Source: Cyanophora paradoxa (Eukaryota > Glaucocystophyceae > Cyanophorales > Cyanophoraceae). Taken from it: 64,000 nt of DNA. The stretch is taken from the NCBI GenBank assembly GCA_004431415.1, contig QPMI01000057.1, positions 87,869-151,868 on the forward strand. The letters run 5' to 3'. This document shows, piece by piece, positions 43,301-52,999 of this stretch. The notes under the pieces were generated by a model. That model ran no database searches and was not told the origin of the DNA. It worked only from the letters and a program-made list of their open reading frames with translations. How positions within the stretch are numbered: position 1 is the stretch's first letter; every line of letters begins with the position of its first letter. The translations under genes were made by a program, and so were the position numbers.

Positions 43301-44653
43301 GGGTGAAACTCTCGTCGTAAGCCGTCGCGTCGTCCGCACTCTGCACGCGGCAGCTGTACTTCCCCGAAAGTAGCCGCGCTGCGAAAGGCTGCAGCGCCGT
43401 GCTCTGCGACGAGTTGTGGGGCGAGAGCGCGGCAGGGACGGCACAGTGCGCGACGAACATGAGAGAGGACCCATGAGGAGAGGAAGCGCTCGACCTCGGA
43501 GAGCTCGCGGAGCGGTAAGAACTCAGCCCAGTGTCGTCCGCTTGCCCTTATCAGGTCCGCGGTGTCAACGCCCTTTGCCTCCACCGACAGGCCGTAGTAC
43601 AACGATTGTAAGCATCTTGTCAGGTCGTAGGGCGGCTGCGCCTCCGGATCGAATGGCAGGCTAAACAAAACCTGCAGCACTCCGTTCACAAAGACGAATG
43701 TGGAATGAAAGCAGAACACGCAGACTTTTCTGAACGCGGGCACGTGATGCAGGATCCGAAGCAAGTAGTTCAGAAAGCCAGTGTCTTGGTTGTCCTTGTT
43801 CTTGATAGGGACGTAACCCAGCTTCTTCTTCAGATCTGCCATGCTTGTACTAGTGACGAACAAAAGAAAAAGCGCATGTGTCAGCGCCCTCTCCGGCAAG
43901 CAGGGCGCCGTGGGAGCTTACGTGACGACCGGCTTTTGGTTCTTGGCCTTAATTGGTCTCGTAGTATCCAGCGACACGGTTACGTATAGCCGATCGTTGG
44001 CCAAGAACCCGCCCTTGGGGTCATTGAGCGTCGCCAGCTTCATGAACTGCGCATGCGCGTTCGCTGCGCGAAAGCCAGAGCTGCGTGAAGGCATCCGCAC
44101 CTGCGTGAAGCCCCAGTCGCTCTCGTTTGCGTCAAACATATGCTCGGCCTCTGCCGGGCGACAAACATGAGTAGGATCGGCATATGCCTATGCGGGAAGC
44201 CCGGCGCCCGCAGCGCCCCGGCCGGGATACAGATCGACATGGATCGCGATGCAGGCGAACCTCGGGTCACCGATTTGCCCTTGTCCGACTGGTTCACAAC
44301 CGTCAAAGAAAACCATGCGGGCTGGCGCCACCCGCTCGGCAGCGTCTTTGCGCCCTCCACATCAATGTAAAGCGATAGCTCGTCCACATTGTTGCCTTTC
44401 GGAAACACCAGCAGCCGCCTGCGGGCCACGGCTGCGTGAGTGCAATCCAGCGGCGCGGGCCAGCCAGCGGTCCAGTCGCGCCAGCGCACCACTTGTAGCC
44501 GGCGCATGCAAAAGATTCCGAGTAGAACTTCTTCTCGCGCCGCCGGGAAAACTTCTTGATCTCAAAGGTGTACGAGCGCCGGAGCTGCACGGCTGTTGAT
44601 GTCGATGCAACAACAGGCTCACAGGAGCTTGAACTCTCTCCTGCCGGCGACAT
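37370..44653 (-). CDS. MATH-pseudo-USP (UBP12/USP7-like) fused to a TKL-like pseudokinase
   Basis: Start 44651-44653 ([19 protein letters not shown]). MATH domain: [66 protein letters not shown] (about 43940-44590). USP fold: [20 protein letters not shown] aligns to the Cys box of USP7, with Gly (codon 43777-43779) for the nucleophile. [16 protein letters not shown] has Asn (42691-42693) for the catalytic His. YEFADDTV has Ala (about 42557) for the catalytic Asp. Ubiquitin-like domains follow ([23 protein letters not shown], then [16 protein letters not shown]). One exon, 38406-41472, runs from there through a Lys/Glu coiled coil, poly-Ala and Pro-rich sequence into [11 protein letters not shown] of a kinase N-lobe. 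The kinase has VALKRL but [11 protein letters not shown] (HRD lost) and ADFCVADP (DFG changed). USP7's last two ubiquitin-like domains are missing. The 3' end is uncertain (37317-37372). Likely a scaffold rather than an enzyme. Confidence 0.8.
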
Positions 44654-44759
44654 AGCGCCCGGCGAAGCCGGCGCGAGCGCAGCCGGCGCAGCCCAGCACA
44701 GTTCGATGTACCCCTGGTGGCCCTGGTCGACTCCTGGTCACCCCTAGCCTGGCGGGCAG

Positions 44760-46272
44760 ATGTCGGCTTTCGACGATTGCTCCGCGGCGTTTGCGAGGGG
44801 CTGTACGCGCGTGGTAGTCGCTCAGATATGCCGAGAGCTCGGCTTCAGCAGCGTGCACGGCTCCGCACTCGAGGTGCTCTCGGAGATGCTGGAGAAGTGT
44901 GCGTGACGGCTCTTCTTCATCTGTCGTGCTCTTGGAGCCCGCGCGCCATGCGGGCCCACGGGCCTCACTCATGGTCAGACGTGGAGGAGACCGGCGCGCT
45001 GGCGCACGCGAACGCGGAGGCGGCTGGTCGGACGGAGGTAAACTTCTTCGACGTTCGGACGGCCCTGGAGCGAGTGCGCACTACCTTTCCTCGCGGAGAG
45101 GGTGTGGTGCGAGCGTGCTCTTTGCGAAGGTGCAGGGGCGGTACATGCCAAGCGATCGTGTATTAGAGGAGCTCATGCAGATGAAAGCGCACTTTTTCGC
45201 CGATCTCCAGTTCGAGAAGGGTGAGAGTCTATCCCTGTGTCGGCGTGTTGGCCTAACGCAGCTGCAGGTGAACTCCCGCGCTTTCCGCTGAAGCGGCAAA
45301 GGAGAGCAGACTCAGAGGCCGCACAACAACCGGTATCGGGATCATCCTCCGAGCCAATGCCCGACCACGTCCCCCCACATCTGCCACCGTTCCCCCCACG
45401 GCACACTTACAAATCGACGCCTGTGCGTGGCAGATGCGGACGTTGTAAGCGCGCACGCGGCATTTCTGAACATAGATGCAGGTCTTCGACGACAAGGCAC
45501 CCGATCCGCGAGCGGCGCGGAAGGACCGGAACAAGGAGCAACGTGATGGAGAGAAAGCGCTGCATCACCTCATGGACCGCGCCACAAAGGCATATGGTCT
45601 TTTCGTTGCGAGAAATTCTCGCGATATGAACATGCTGCAGATTAAGCCCCATGATTTCTTCACGCATCATCTCCTCGAGAGCGTCCCCTCCTCGGCCCCT
45701 GCGATCAAGGGTCCGCCCCATCCCCAGAAGACCAACCCAATTGCCGACTCCACCGCAGAGATGCTTCGCAACCCTCGGCCGCCGAGCCCCCCCACTGCTG
45801 CAGTTCCCTCTGCCGCCCCCGGCCCCAGCATCTTCTTTCCACCTGACCTCACTCTTGTGCGGCCATCCTTCCTGCCTTCATGGTGCGGTCAGTCGCTGAC
45901 CCGTATGCAGAGCGAACCGGTCGAGCATGGTACACACGCATGCACGTATCCGTGGAAAAATCGAATAATGAGCGCCCAGCAGCAGGGGAGCCGCCATCGA
46001 TAGCGCGAATCGGGGAGGCAGCAGAAAAGTCAGGGCTGCATCCGCTGATGTCAGTCAGCGGGGAGTCGATCGTAGGACGGCCACGCATGGAGAAAGCCCC
46101 TGACGTCACCCTAATGGTGCAAACCCATGCAAGGATATGCGGGGCTTGCTTTTTAATCATGCCCTTCCAGGAGAAGAAGCGTCAAAAGATGGAGCGCATT
46201 CTGCAGGGGGCAGCCGAGGAAGATGATGATGATGCTGCTCGACTGGAGGTTGCAATCGAGTCTCGTCTCTGA
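44760..46272 (+). CDS. TAF8: TFIID subunit TAF8 (histone-fold)
   Basis: TAF8 pairs with TAF10 in TFIID. Start 44760-44762 gives MSAFDDCSAAFARGCTRVVV, the first helix of the BTP histone fold. It continues QICRELGFSSVHGSALEVLS, and after an intron AHANAEAAGRTEVNFFDVRT (about 45000-45060). The diagnostic TAF8 C-terminal motif follows: PMPDHVPPHLPPFPPRHTYK (about 45355-45412) and, after an intron, AARKDRNKEQRDGEKALHHL (about 45510-45570). Alternating reading frames near 45850-46150 imply another intron. The final segment is MPFQEKKRQKMERILQG plus an acidic tail, with a stop at 46270-46272. Head-to-head with the pseudo-USP gene (106 bp between starts). A minus-strand family A repeat begins about 88 bp after the stop. 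Confidence 0.87.
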
Positions 46273-46360
46273 GCTGCAAATCAAGGGCAGACTGTCTTTG
46301 GGGGCTTGGGAATTCGAATCCAGGTGGAGGGCGAGGCCTGTGCTGGGCTGGCTGGACATT

Positions 46361-46500
46361 TCAACGTCCGGGCAACAAATGTGGGGTGTACACTGTAGTG
46401 CCACGGCCGCGGGAGCAGCCCACCAGCGCAAGCAAGCTGGCCAGCCGGGCCCTGCATTGCCCTTTTAGGGAGTAATGCGCCTCCTCGCGGACAGTTACGC
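46361..46500 (-). repeat. Interspersed repeat family A, minus-strand copy
   Basis: Reads as the complement of family A: GTCCGGGCAACAAATGTGGG, GGTGTACACTGTAGTGCC and GGAGTAATGCGCCTCC. The gene-proximal end faces TAF8, as for the other copies. No gene is supported between 46273 and 48427. Confidence 0.7.
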
Positions 46501-46744
46501 TAAAGCCAGCTCTACAGCATGAGAACCAAGAAAATCTCACAGTCAGGACAATGTTCTGCTGGCATGGAATCGAAAGAACTATCTTGTAGACTGTTTCTTA
46601 TGGCGATTCTCACGGAAAGCCCATTAGAGACTCTGAGAATCGAGTTCTTAAGCATGTGAAGCTGGATTTCTTTGCCTGTTCTTATGCACGTGAACTACAA
46701 GCGTAAGAGGAACAAGCGAAGCTCCTATGCGGGGGAGCCCCTTC

Positions 46745-47364
46745 GGCAGGGGCGGGGGGGGGGGGGTGGGGGGGGGTGGGGGGGGTGCTTTAGCATGAGG
46801 CTGTCTTGGGCTTTGATTTGGATTTGAGCCCGGCGGCCTGTGAGGCCGGGCTTTGCGCATACATGCCGCATGCCTGCAAAAACGTTAACGAAATCTGGAA
46901 TTCTGGTGAGACATCCGTTTCGTCAATGCCTCAGAGTCTCGGCAATGTTGGTGCTTGCAAGCTGTGACTACTAAGTTAGCCAGGGCGTCCTTGATCTGCG
47001 ATTACGATCGTAATTATAATTAGGACGTCTTAGCTTTTGATCTGCGATTACGATTACGATTACTGACTCCATGTCGGGCCCCCCCAAAGGGCCTGTAGGG
47101 GCTCCCGCCACCGCCCCGAGACGACCCCCGCCGCCACAAGACGCGATGCAGCACCACGCCGCGCATGCGGGCACATGTAGCTCTAGCTAGCCAGAGTGTC
47201 CGCGGGGAGGCGCATTACTCTCCTTAGGGGGCCACGCAGGGCCCGGCCGGCCAGCTCGCTGCCGCCGCATGCAGCTGGTGGGCTGGGCCCGCGGCCGCGG
47301 CGGCCGCAGTGTACATTCCCACACTTGTAGCCCGGACCTGCGTTTTAGTACGTGTCCAAATGCG
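46745..47364 (+). repeat. Poly-G tract, GATTAC motifs and family A copy
   Basis: G-runs lie at about 46750-46787. GATTACGATTACGATTAC motifs lie at about 46997-47062. A full family A copy spans 47063-47364, from CTGACTCCATGTCGGGCCC to GTACGTGTCCAAATG. The adjacency of the GATTAC motif and the start of family A is seen directly here, supporting a composite element. Confidence 0.75.
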
Positions 47365-47996
47365 TGACAGACATGGATATGTGCTGCGGTGTGCTCGTCA
47401 GAACAGTATCAGTATCAGTACTCGTGTAGCTGTCTTAGCGATCCTGCGCCGGGAAGCCCGCGCCCGCAGTGGTCGAAAATCGATGGTGACGGAGCTAGAC
47501 GCCGCCGAATGTATCGTGTTCAGTATCATGCAAGCTCCATTACTGCCATCTGTCGCCTAGCCCGCTGCCCCCCTCGCTGCGCCATCACACAACACATAAT
47601 TCCCAACCCAATTGCTGTATTAATTTTCTTAGTAGTATGCGCTCCTAGATCATCGGATCCCTAGCAAACAGCTAGCTGGTCAGATATAGTCTGTGATCGA
47701 CAATATAATAACGGTCTGTGATCGCTATGGCTAGCTAGCTATAGCGCGAGCTCGGGTCCACAAACTCGCGTATAGTATGGCTAGCTAGCGCGAGCGCTAG
47801 CGCTGGCCAAGTGCGTGCACGTGCACGTGCTAGGGGCGACCGCATATGCATGCGCAGCGCGCGCGCGATATTGATTCCGAAGTTCCGAAGTTCCGCGCAG
47901 CTTGCCCGCCGGGCGTCGCTTCCTCCCTAGGCTTAGCTCCTCCGAGGCTCCATCTTCGCCTGCGGGCCCCGCCGCGGCAGGCCCCCCTTCGTCCCC

Positions 47997-48155
47997 ATCG
48001 TAGTTTGTAGGAACCCCAGGGGGAAGTTGCGCGCCCCCCTTCAAAAGGCTTCAGAGGCCAGGGCCCTGCCTGCGTCGTCCGCGGCTTCTCGCCCCCGTAG
48101 GTAGCACCGCCGCTTCTAGCCTGCGTTGTCCGCGGCTAGTATGCCAGTGTTATCA
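47997..48155 (+). repeat. Interspersed repeat family D, copy 2
   Basis: Almost identical to 2940-3085, from GTAGTTTGTAGGAACC to GCTAGTATGCCAGTGTTATC, with one short internal insertion near 48045. It lies about 270 bp upstream of the phycobilisome-linker start codon. Confidence 0.75.
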
Positions 48156-48427
48156 ATGCAATGTGCAGCACACAGCTGCAGCACCGACTGCGTAGAGGAA
48201 GCGCCTGCCCTCAAATTAGCGGCATTTTGCAGTGTGTGCGGGGAAACGCACTGTTCGGTTCTGGCCCAGTGCACGTGGGTAACGTTAACGTTGACGGCAA
48301 AGGCAAAGCGAGAGGGGTACGAGACTCGGCAAACCAGGGTGGGTACTGGTAGATCAGGTGATTGTGATTGCTGCTTGCGACTTGATCGAATTTCGCTGTA
48401 GTTCGCATTCGAAGTACGTTCGACACA

Positions 48428-48947
48428 ATGGCCTTCACCTTCGCCGCCCGCCCCGCTTTCTTCGGTAACGCCGTCGCCCCGGCGAAGACCGTCGCGGCCT
48501 GCCCCGTCAACGTCGCCGTTCGCGCCGAGAAGGAGGAGGCCCCGTCGAAGTCGCTCGTCTCGCCCGTTGTGTTCGCCGGCAAGCTCCAGGGCGCCGAGGG
48601 CCGGACCATCCGCGTACGTACGCCCCGAGGGCTCGTTGGCGAGCGCCTGAGCCCCCTGGCGCGCAGCTCTCCGTCACCTACCCCAAGCTCGGCGGCGCCA
48701 CCGCCTCGTTCCCGATCAAGGCGAACTACAGCAAGCTCGTTCAGTACTCTGAGTGGACCAAGGTCAGGCGTCGCTTCGGAGCAGGCCTGCGAACGAGCTG
48801 AACCAGTTCCGCAGGAGTACATGCGCATTGTGAAGGCTGGCGGCCGCGTCACTGGCGTCGAGGTTTGCGTTGTACTCGTTCAGGCTTTCTCTGCCGAGCA
48901 TGTGCTGAATCATCGCCGCCCCACAGGTCGTGTCGAAGGAGCTTTGA
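48428..48947 (+). CDS. Plastid-targeted CpcD-type phycobilisome linker-like protein
   Basis: Four exons, 48428-48613, 48667-48762, 48815-48862 and 48927-48947, each a whole number of codons, are joined by GT-AG introns of 53, 52 and 64 nt. They give 116 residues. The N-terminus MAFTFAARPAFFGNAVAP with early Phe, followed by VAVRAEKEEAPSK, looks like a primary-plastid transit peptide. The C-terminal half has LSVTYPKLGGATASFPIKAN, YSKLVQYSEWTKEYMRI and VKAGGRVTGVEVV. This fits the CpcD-type linker pattern (hydrophobic strand, PYS-R-like segment, RI-x-GG-(K/R)-(I/V)-xxI). Such linkers cap phycobilisome rods in the plastid stroma. It would act with pigments on thylakoids. Assignment is by motif; an unrelated small photosystem protein is less likely. 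Confidence 0.65.
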
Positions 48948-50040
48948 ACTAGCCCTTGCATGTTAGGGCTTCAGTTTTGTTCTCTGATAACTGTATAATT
49001 GATTTGTTGTACACTCGGGATCGAGCCGTCTTTCGTGGATTGAGAGTCGAGGGGCCGTGCCGGCGACGGCCTAGGGCCGCCCCTACCCATCATATTGCGC
49101 TTAGGTTACGGAAGTCGATGACGCCAACTAGCCGCTATCGTATACTCCGGGCGCCAGCTCTGAGGGTCTTCGATGCGTTCGACGTAGACACGTGCACGCT
49201 CCACCCCCGCACAGCCTAGGCCGAGAGCGCTGAGAATCGCAGCGCACATTTCAGTCGGTGACCTGCGGCCACGGTGACCGTCCGACTCGGCGACGGTCGG
49301 ACGGGTCACCGGGTGCGGCCGGGATCCCAGGCCCTGAGGCCCGTCGGAAGCCTGCGGGAGGGCAGCACGTGCACTTAAAGGAAGGTCAGTCCGATCTGCG
49401 TATAGTAGTACGCTCGTACGCTCACTGGTGCTCAACGTTTTCTAGAGGCCCCCCCCCCCTCTGCGCAGGCACTCCTTTATGTGGGAGGCTCGTCGATCGA
49501 GTGCGCCCCGTTTGCTTTGATTTGGATATCATAGTATCGCGATCGAGCTGAAGACCTTTCGATCTCGATCTGACCGCTTCTCGCCCCCCCGGGCCCAGCG
49601 CAGGCTAACTCCATGTCGTGCGCATGCCTGGGATATTATGACCGGCAAAAGCGATCCGATGATCGTGAAGGACCAGTTACTTATACACTTACTTCAAGGC
49701 TTATACATGTACAGGGGATGTCCGACGGTCGCCCCATTCGGAATGAACCTATCACTTTCGCAATTCACTGAGTCAACACTTCCGTTAACGTTAAGCAAGT
49801 ATATTTCATGATCAATGATTAGCTATAGCTATAGCTATAGAGCCCCTATATAGGTGGGCTCTTGCCAAGGGTCGAGCTCTCGAGCTTGCCCCTTCGCTGT
49901 CAATGCATTGTTAACCCTCGGAGGTTGATGAGTCACGCGTTGCGGAGGTTGCATTGTTATATTGCATTCGGGGAGGCAGGGGGACTAACACGTCCAATGT
50001 ACCCCCCGGGGGCCTCCCGGCCTCTAACTAGGCTCGGACT
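48948..50040. other. Intergenic stretch between host genes and the virus-like segment
   Basis: No gene is supported. About 49560-49625 resembles the outer part of family A (CTTCTCGCCCCCCCGGGCCC, CTAACTCCATGTCG). About 49820-49860 holds TAGCTATAGCTATAGCTATAG. Somewhere here lies the left border of the virus-like segment, but I see no clear target-site duplication or terminal repeat. Confidence 0.45.
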
Positions 50041-50063
50041 CTAACTGAATGCTGTACCCCCTG

Positions 50064-50471
50064 CGGTTACTGCCCGAGCCTAGCGAACTTGCGTAACTCG
50101 GCCTCGCCCTGTACCCAGTGACTGGTGTCGTCCATCCATTCGCGTACCTCCCTCTGACGCTTGAGTGACTCACGCTGCTCAGGTGAGGGGGAGGGGGCCG
50201 TAGAGGAGGGGCCGCGGCGGGGGTACCATGCCAAAGTTTGCCCACTCGGGGGTATACCGAATTCACCGTGATCGATTCTCTGAGGCGTGAAGTACTGGCC
50301 GTCGCTCAGCGCCAGGTGGTAGAAGGCGTTTCGCAGTCGTCTGAGGAAGCGGGGCTGCACAGTCTGCGGGTCAAGGCTCTCGAAGCGCCACGGTGCCACA
50401 AAGTCAATGATACGCTCCTGCACCCGCGCGGGCAGAGCGAGGATCTGGCTCTTGCGGTTCGCAAAGGCCAT
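50064..50471 (-). CDS. Unrecognised protein with F-box-like N-terminal motif (paralogue 1)
   Basis: One intact frame of about 134 codons, start 50469-50471 (MAFANRKSQILALPARVQER). ILALPARVQERIIDFV resembles the LP-x-E-x-x-x-x-I-x-x-F-L pattern of F-box-like helices. It ends with REVREWMDDTSHWVQGEAEL. The neighbour at 50830-51355 has matching blocks in the same order, so the two are diverged tandem duplicates. Function unknown; no intron is needed. Confidence 0.55.
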
Positions 50472-50499
50472 CCACAGTGCTTGTAGGTCCGCCCAATCG

Positions 50500-50868
50500 C
50501 CGTTCAGATCCTGCGTTCTCGCCTGCCATGATTGCGTGGATTGATCGTCATACCCATGAAACGTGCTGCGCCGATGGTGTTTTGATCTGGAAACTCTTGA
50601 TCGTCGTTAAACTTATCTCGTATCCAGCGCACGAGGTACAGCACGCGTTCCATAAAGTTCTCCCCGGGCGATCCGCTCCCCGAATCGGGGCCCATCGCCC
50701 ATCGCCGCCGGTGCAGATCGGATTGTGCGTCGTCCAAGTCCACGGTCCGCTGTAGGATCTCACCGATGATGGGCCGTTGTTGTACAGCACGTCGGACTCG
50801 CGTGTCCGCGCCATGCTCGCGGCTCGCTGAGAATATCTACCCGTACCCCCTATCACGTCCACCTCCAC
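50500..50868 (-). pseudogene. Unrecognised frame-disrupted coding stretch
   Basis: Two minus-strand frames overlap. The downstream one contains GENFMERVLYLVRWIRDKFN and NTIGAARFMGMTINP; the upstream one starts MARTRESDVLYNNGPS. A single frame change near 50770 would join them. FMERVLYLVRWIRDKFN resembles FLTRVRGLAHWIRDKF on the minus strand at about 51435-51485, upstream of paralogue 2, so the duplicated unit includes this part. Confidence 0.4.
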
Positions 50869-51487
50869 GTCAGGCGATTGTTCTCGAAAACGGGGTACGC
50901 CTCCTCCTCTGGGGGTATAGTGCCGACCTTTGCCTCACCCGGCAGACGGTTTCGATCGTCCTGCAGCCAGTCGCGCAGTCGCTTGCGCTCGTTGATGGGG
51001 GCCTCGAGTCAAAGGGGATACGTAGGCGGGGGGGGGGGTGGGCGGGCGGAAGCTCTTGCCAGCTCCGGGGTACGAGCTCGCGTGGAATCTCGAGCTCTGT
51101 GTACCGTGAGCCGTCGTACTGTCGGACACCGCCTTCGCCTGTACGCATGTACCACTGTATCTCATTTCGAAGCCCATTGATCACATCGCCTTCGCGCCCG
51201 TCTCTACCTGCGAGTAAGAAGTTCATGATCTTCAATCTGGCCTCGTTCGGCAGACGGGCCACGCGGCTTCTAGGCGACATCAGCGCCACGTACAGGGACG
51301 TAAGCACACTGCTGAAGTCCCAGTTCCGATCATAGGATGGGGGGGCGAGCCTCACGGTATCCGCAGCCCCTGGGCTGCAACAGGGGCTAGCCCCTCAGCG
51401 GAAAGGACGACGTTCCTATCCGATTTCGCATCCCCTCCTTGAACTTATCTCGTATCCAATGGGCCAGGCCCCTAACGCGAGTCAGGA
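50830..51487 (-). pseudogene. Paralogue 2 of the F-box-like protein, frameshifted
   Basis: From 51355: SVLTSLYVALMSPRSRVARL, with VARLPNEARLKIMNFLLAG, then RYTELEIPRELVPRSWQELP. Frame is lost at a G-run (51031-51039 on the plus strand). The following frame has NERKRLRDWLQDDRNRLPGE and ends FENNRLTWRWT with a stop near 50850. It corresponds block by block to 50064-50471. An upstream piece at 51435-51487 (HWIRDKF) belongs to the same unit. Confidence 0.45.
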
Positions 51488-51602
51488 ACTCTTCGGGCTC
51501 GAATCTTCGTCCATCTGCGGGACCGGGCTCGAATCTTCGTCATCCGACATTTGCAATTGCACACAACGAGAAATTCTAAACGCTACTGCGAGGCTACGAG
51601 CT

Positions 51603-52237
51603 ATGGACCTACAACAGGGGAGCGCGGCGTGGCACGCTGCGCGCCGCGAAAAGCTAACCGCCTCGAACTTTGCCGCCGCGTGCGGCATCAACCCGTGGAA
51701 ATCCAGGGCCCGCCTCTGGCGGAGCTGAGCGGGATCGCGGAGGAAAACAACTTTGACAACCCTGCCCTAACCTACGGGCACGACTACGAGCCCCTCGCGG
51801 TCTCTATCTACAAGGCACTGAACGATAACGTGGACATTCAACACACTGGACTGCACGAACACAAAGAAATGCCGTTCCTCGCCGGGAGCCCCGACGGACT
51901 GATAGGAAATGATAGGATTTTAGAGGTGAAATGCCCTTACAAGGGCGAACTTTACGATAGCGTTCCTACCTATTACATGACTCAACTTCAGGGCCTGCTG
52001 GACATAACGGGCCGCGACTGGGCCGAACTTTTCTGTTTCACGCCTCTGCGCGTGCAAACGTGGTACGTCAGACGGGACGAGAGGTACATCGAGCTCATGC
52101 GGCGGTGCTTACATCTATTTTGGATGCACGTGAAGGCTGGAACTCCGCCCGAGCCCTACAGCGATCGAATGAAGTCAGAGAACCTCAGCGAGGAGCAGGC
52201 GGCGCTGCGCGAGTTTAAGTCGTACGCCCTCCTCTAG
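51603..52237 (+). pseudogene. YqaJ-type viral recombinase/exonuclease (PD-(D/E)XK), one frameshift
   Basis: Lambda-exonuclease-like nuclease found in phages and many large DNA viruses, acting in recombination and replication. Start 51603 gives MDLQQGSAAWHAARREKLTA, then SNFAAACGINPWKSRARLW. One base appears missing in a G-rich stretch near 51720. The next frame reads EENNFDNPALTYGHDYEPLA, followed by the active-site region SPDGLIGNDRILEVKCPYKG (Asp, then E-V-K) and MTQLQGLLDITGRDWAELF. It stops with SYALL at 52235-52237. Length is normal for the family. The stop codon's last base is the first base of a hairpin. The frameshift could be decay or a sequencing error. Confidence 0.82.
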
Positions 52238-52600
52238 TGTCCCGACCCTCTCAGATATTAATTTAAAGATCTGGAGGGTCGGGACACGTCTCTTGGTCAG
52301 ACTACTTATGTACGCCCTCCTCTAGTGTCTCGACCCTCTCAGATATTAATTTAAAGATCTGGGAGGGTCGGACACGTCTCTTGGTCAGACTACTTATGTA
52401 CGCCCTCCTCTAGTGTCTCGACCCTCTCAGATATTAATTTAAAGATCTGGGAGGGTCGGGACACGTCTCTTGGTCAGACTACTTATGTACGCCCTCCCTC
52501 CTCTAGTGTCCGGACCTTTCCAATAATCTATAAAGAAAGTAGGGAGGTCCGGACACGTCTCTTGGTCGGACTCACCGTAGCTTGGTGTAGCTCAGGCCCA
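52222..52600. repeat. Four tandem hairpin units carrying the end of the YqaJ gene
   Basis: Hairpins at 52237-52287, 52325-52375, 52413-52464 and 52506-52556. Spacing is 88, 88 and 93 bp. The first three have stems GTGTCYCGACCCTC pairing with GAGGGTCGG-ACAC and the loop AGATATTAATTTAAAGATCT. Each unit begins with TACGCCCTCCTCTAG, the last codons and stop of YqaJ, and ends with CGTCTCTTGGTCAGACTACT. The fourth unit has a different stem (GTGTCCGGACCT with AGGTCCGGACAC) and loop but keeps perfect pairing. Likely transcript-end hairpins, possibly acting in both directions. Confidence 0.85.
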
Positions 52601-52796
52601 GGCGGGAAGGCGAGTCTGCAATGAATCAGACCCCACAGGATTTGGTTGAGCTGCTCTTTGCAGGGGGCAGGAAGGCGGCCGCAGAGGGCTAGGGAGACTA
52701 GATCTAATTAGTAATCCCACACCGCGCATGTGCAAGCGACAGAGAACGAAGTGAGTAAATGCAGATCGATGATACGGCAATCATGAGTTGTTCAGA

Positions 52797-52898
52797 AAAG
52801 GTCGGGACACATAGAGAGTGCATGCCTCACTCTCGTCCGCCCTCGCAATGTCCCGACCCTCCCAGATCTTTAAATTAATATCTCAAAAGGTCGAGACA
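52797..52898. terminator. Hairpin of the same family, loop inverted, plus a half-hairpin
   Basis: 52849-52898 has TGTCCCGACC pairing with GGTCGAGACA and the loop in inverse orientation (AGATCTTTAAATTAATATCT). A lone stem arm AAAAGGTCGGGACAC lies at 52797-52811. It sits at the 3' side of the minus-strand helicase gene, consistent with a transcription terminator. Between 52600 and 52990 there is no gene I can support. Confidence 0.65.
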
Positions 52899-52999
52899 TT
52901 CATTGATCATATGCATGACGTCACTTGAATTCGCACGTTCGTATTTACACACTGGCACGCGCATCCCGTTCGCGAAGTCCACACTGTGACATCCGACAA

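Noticed and set aside
49106-49435. Minus-strand gene of about 110 codons
   Set aside because: No hydrophobic core, motif or exon neighbours, and composition typical of a chance frame in GC-rich DNA.
52222-52600. CRISPR array
   Set aside because: The repeated unit includes both 'repeat' and 'spacer' parts, contains the 3' end of a gene, and the intervening sequence is not unique between units.
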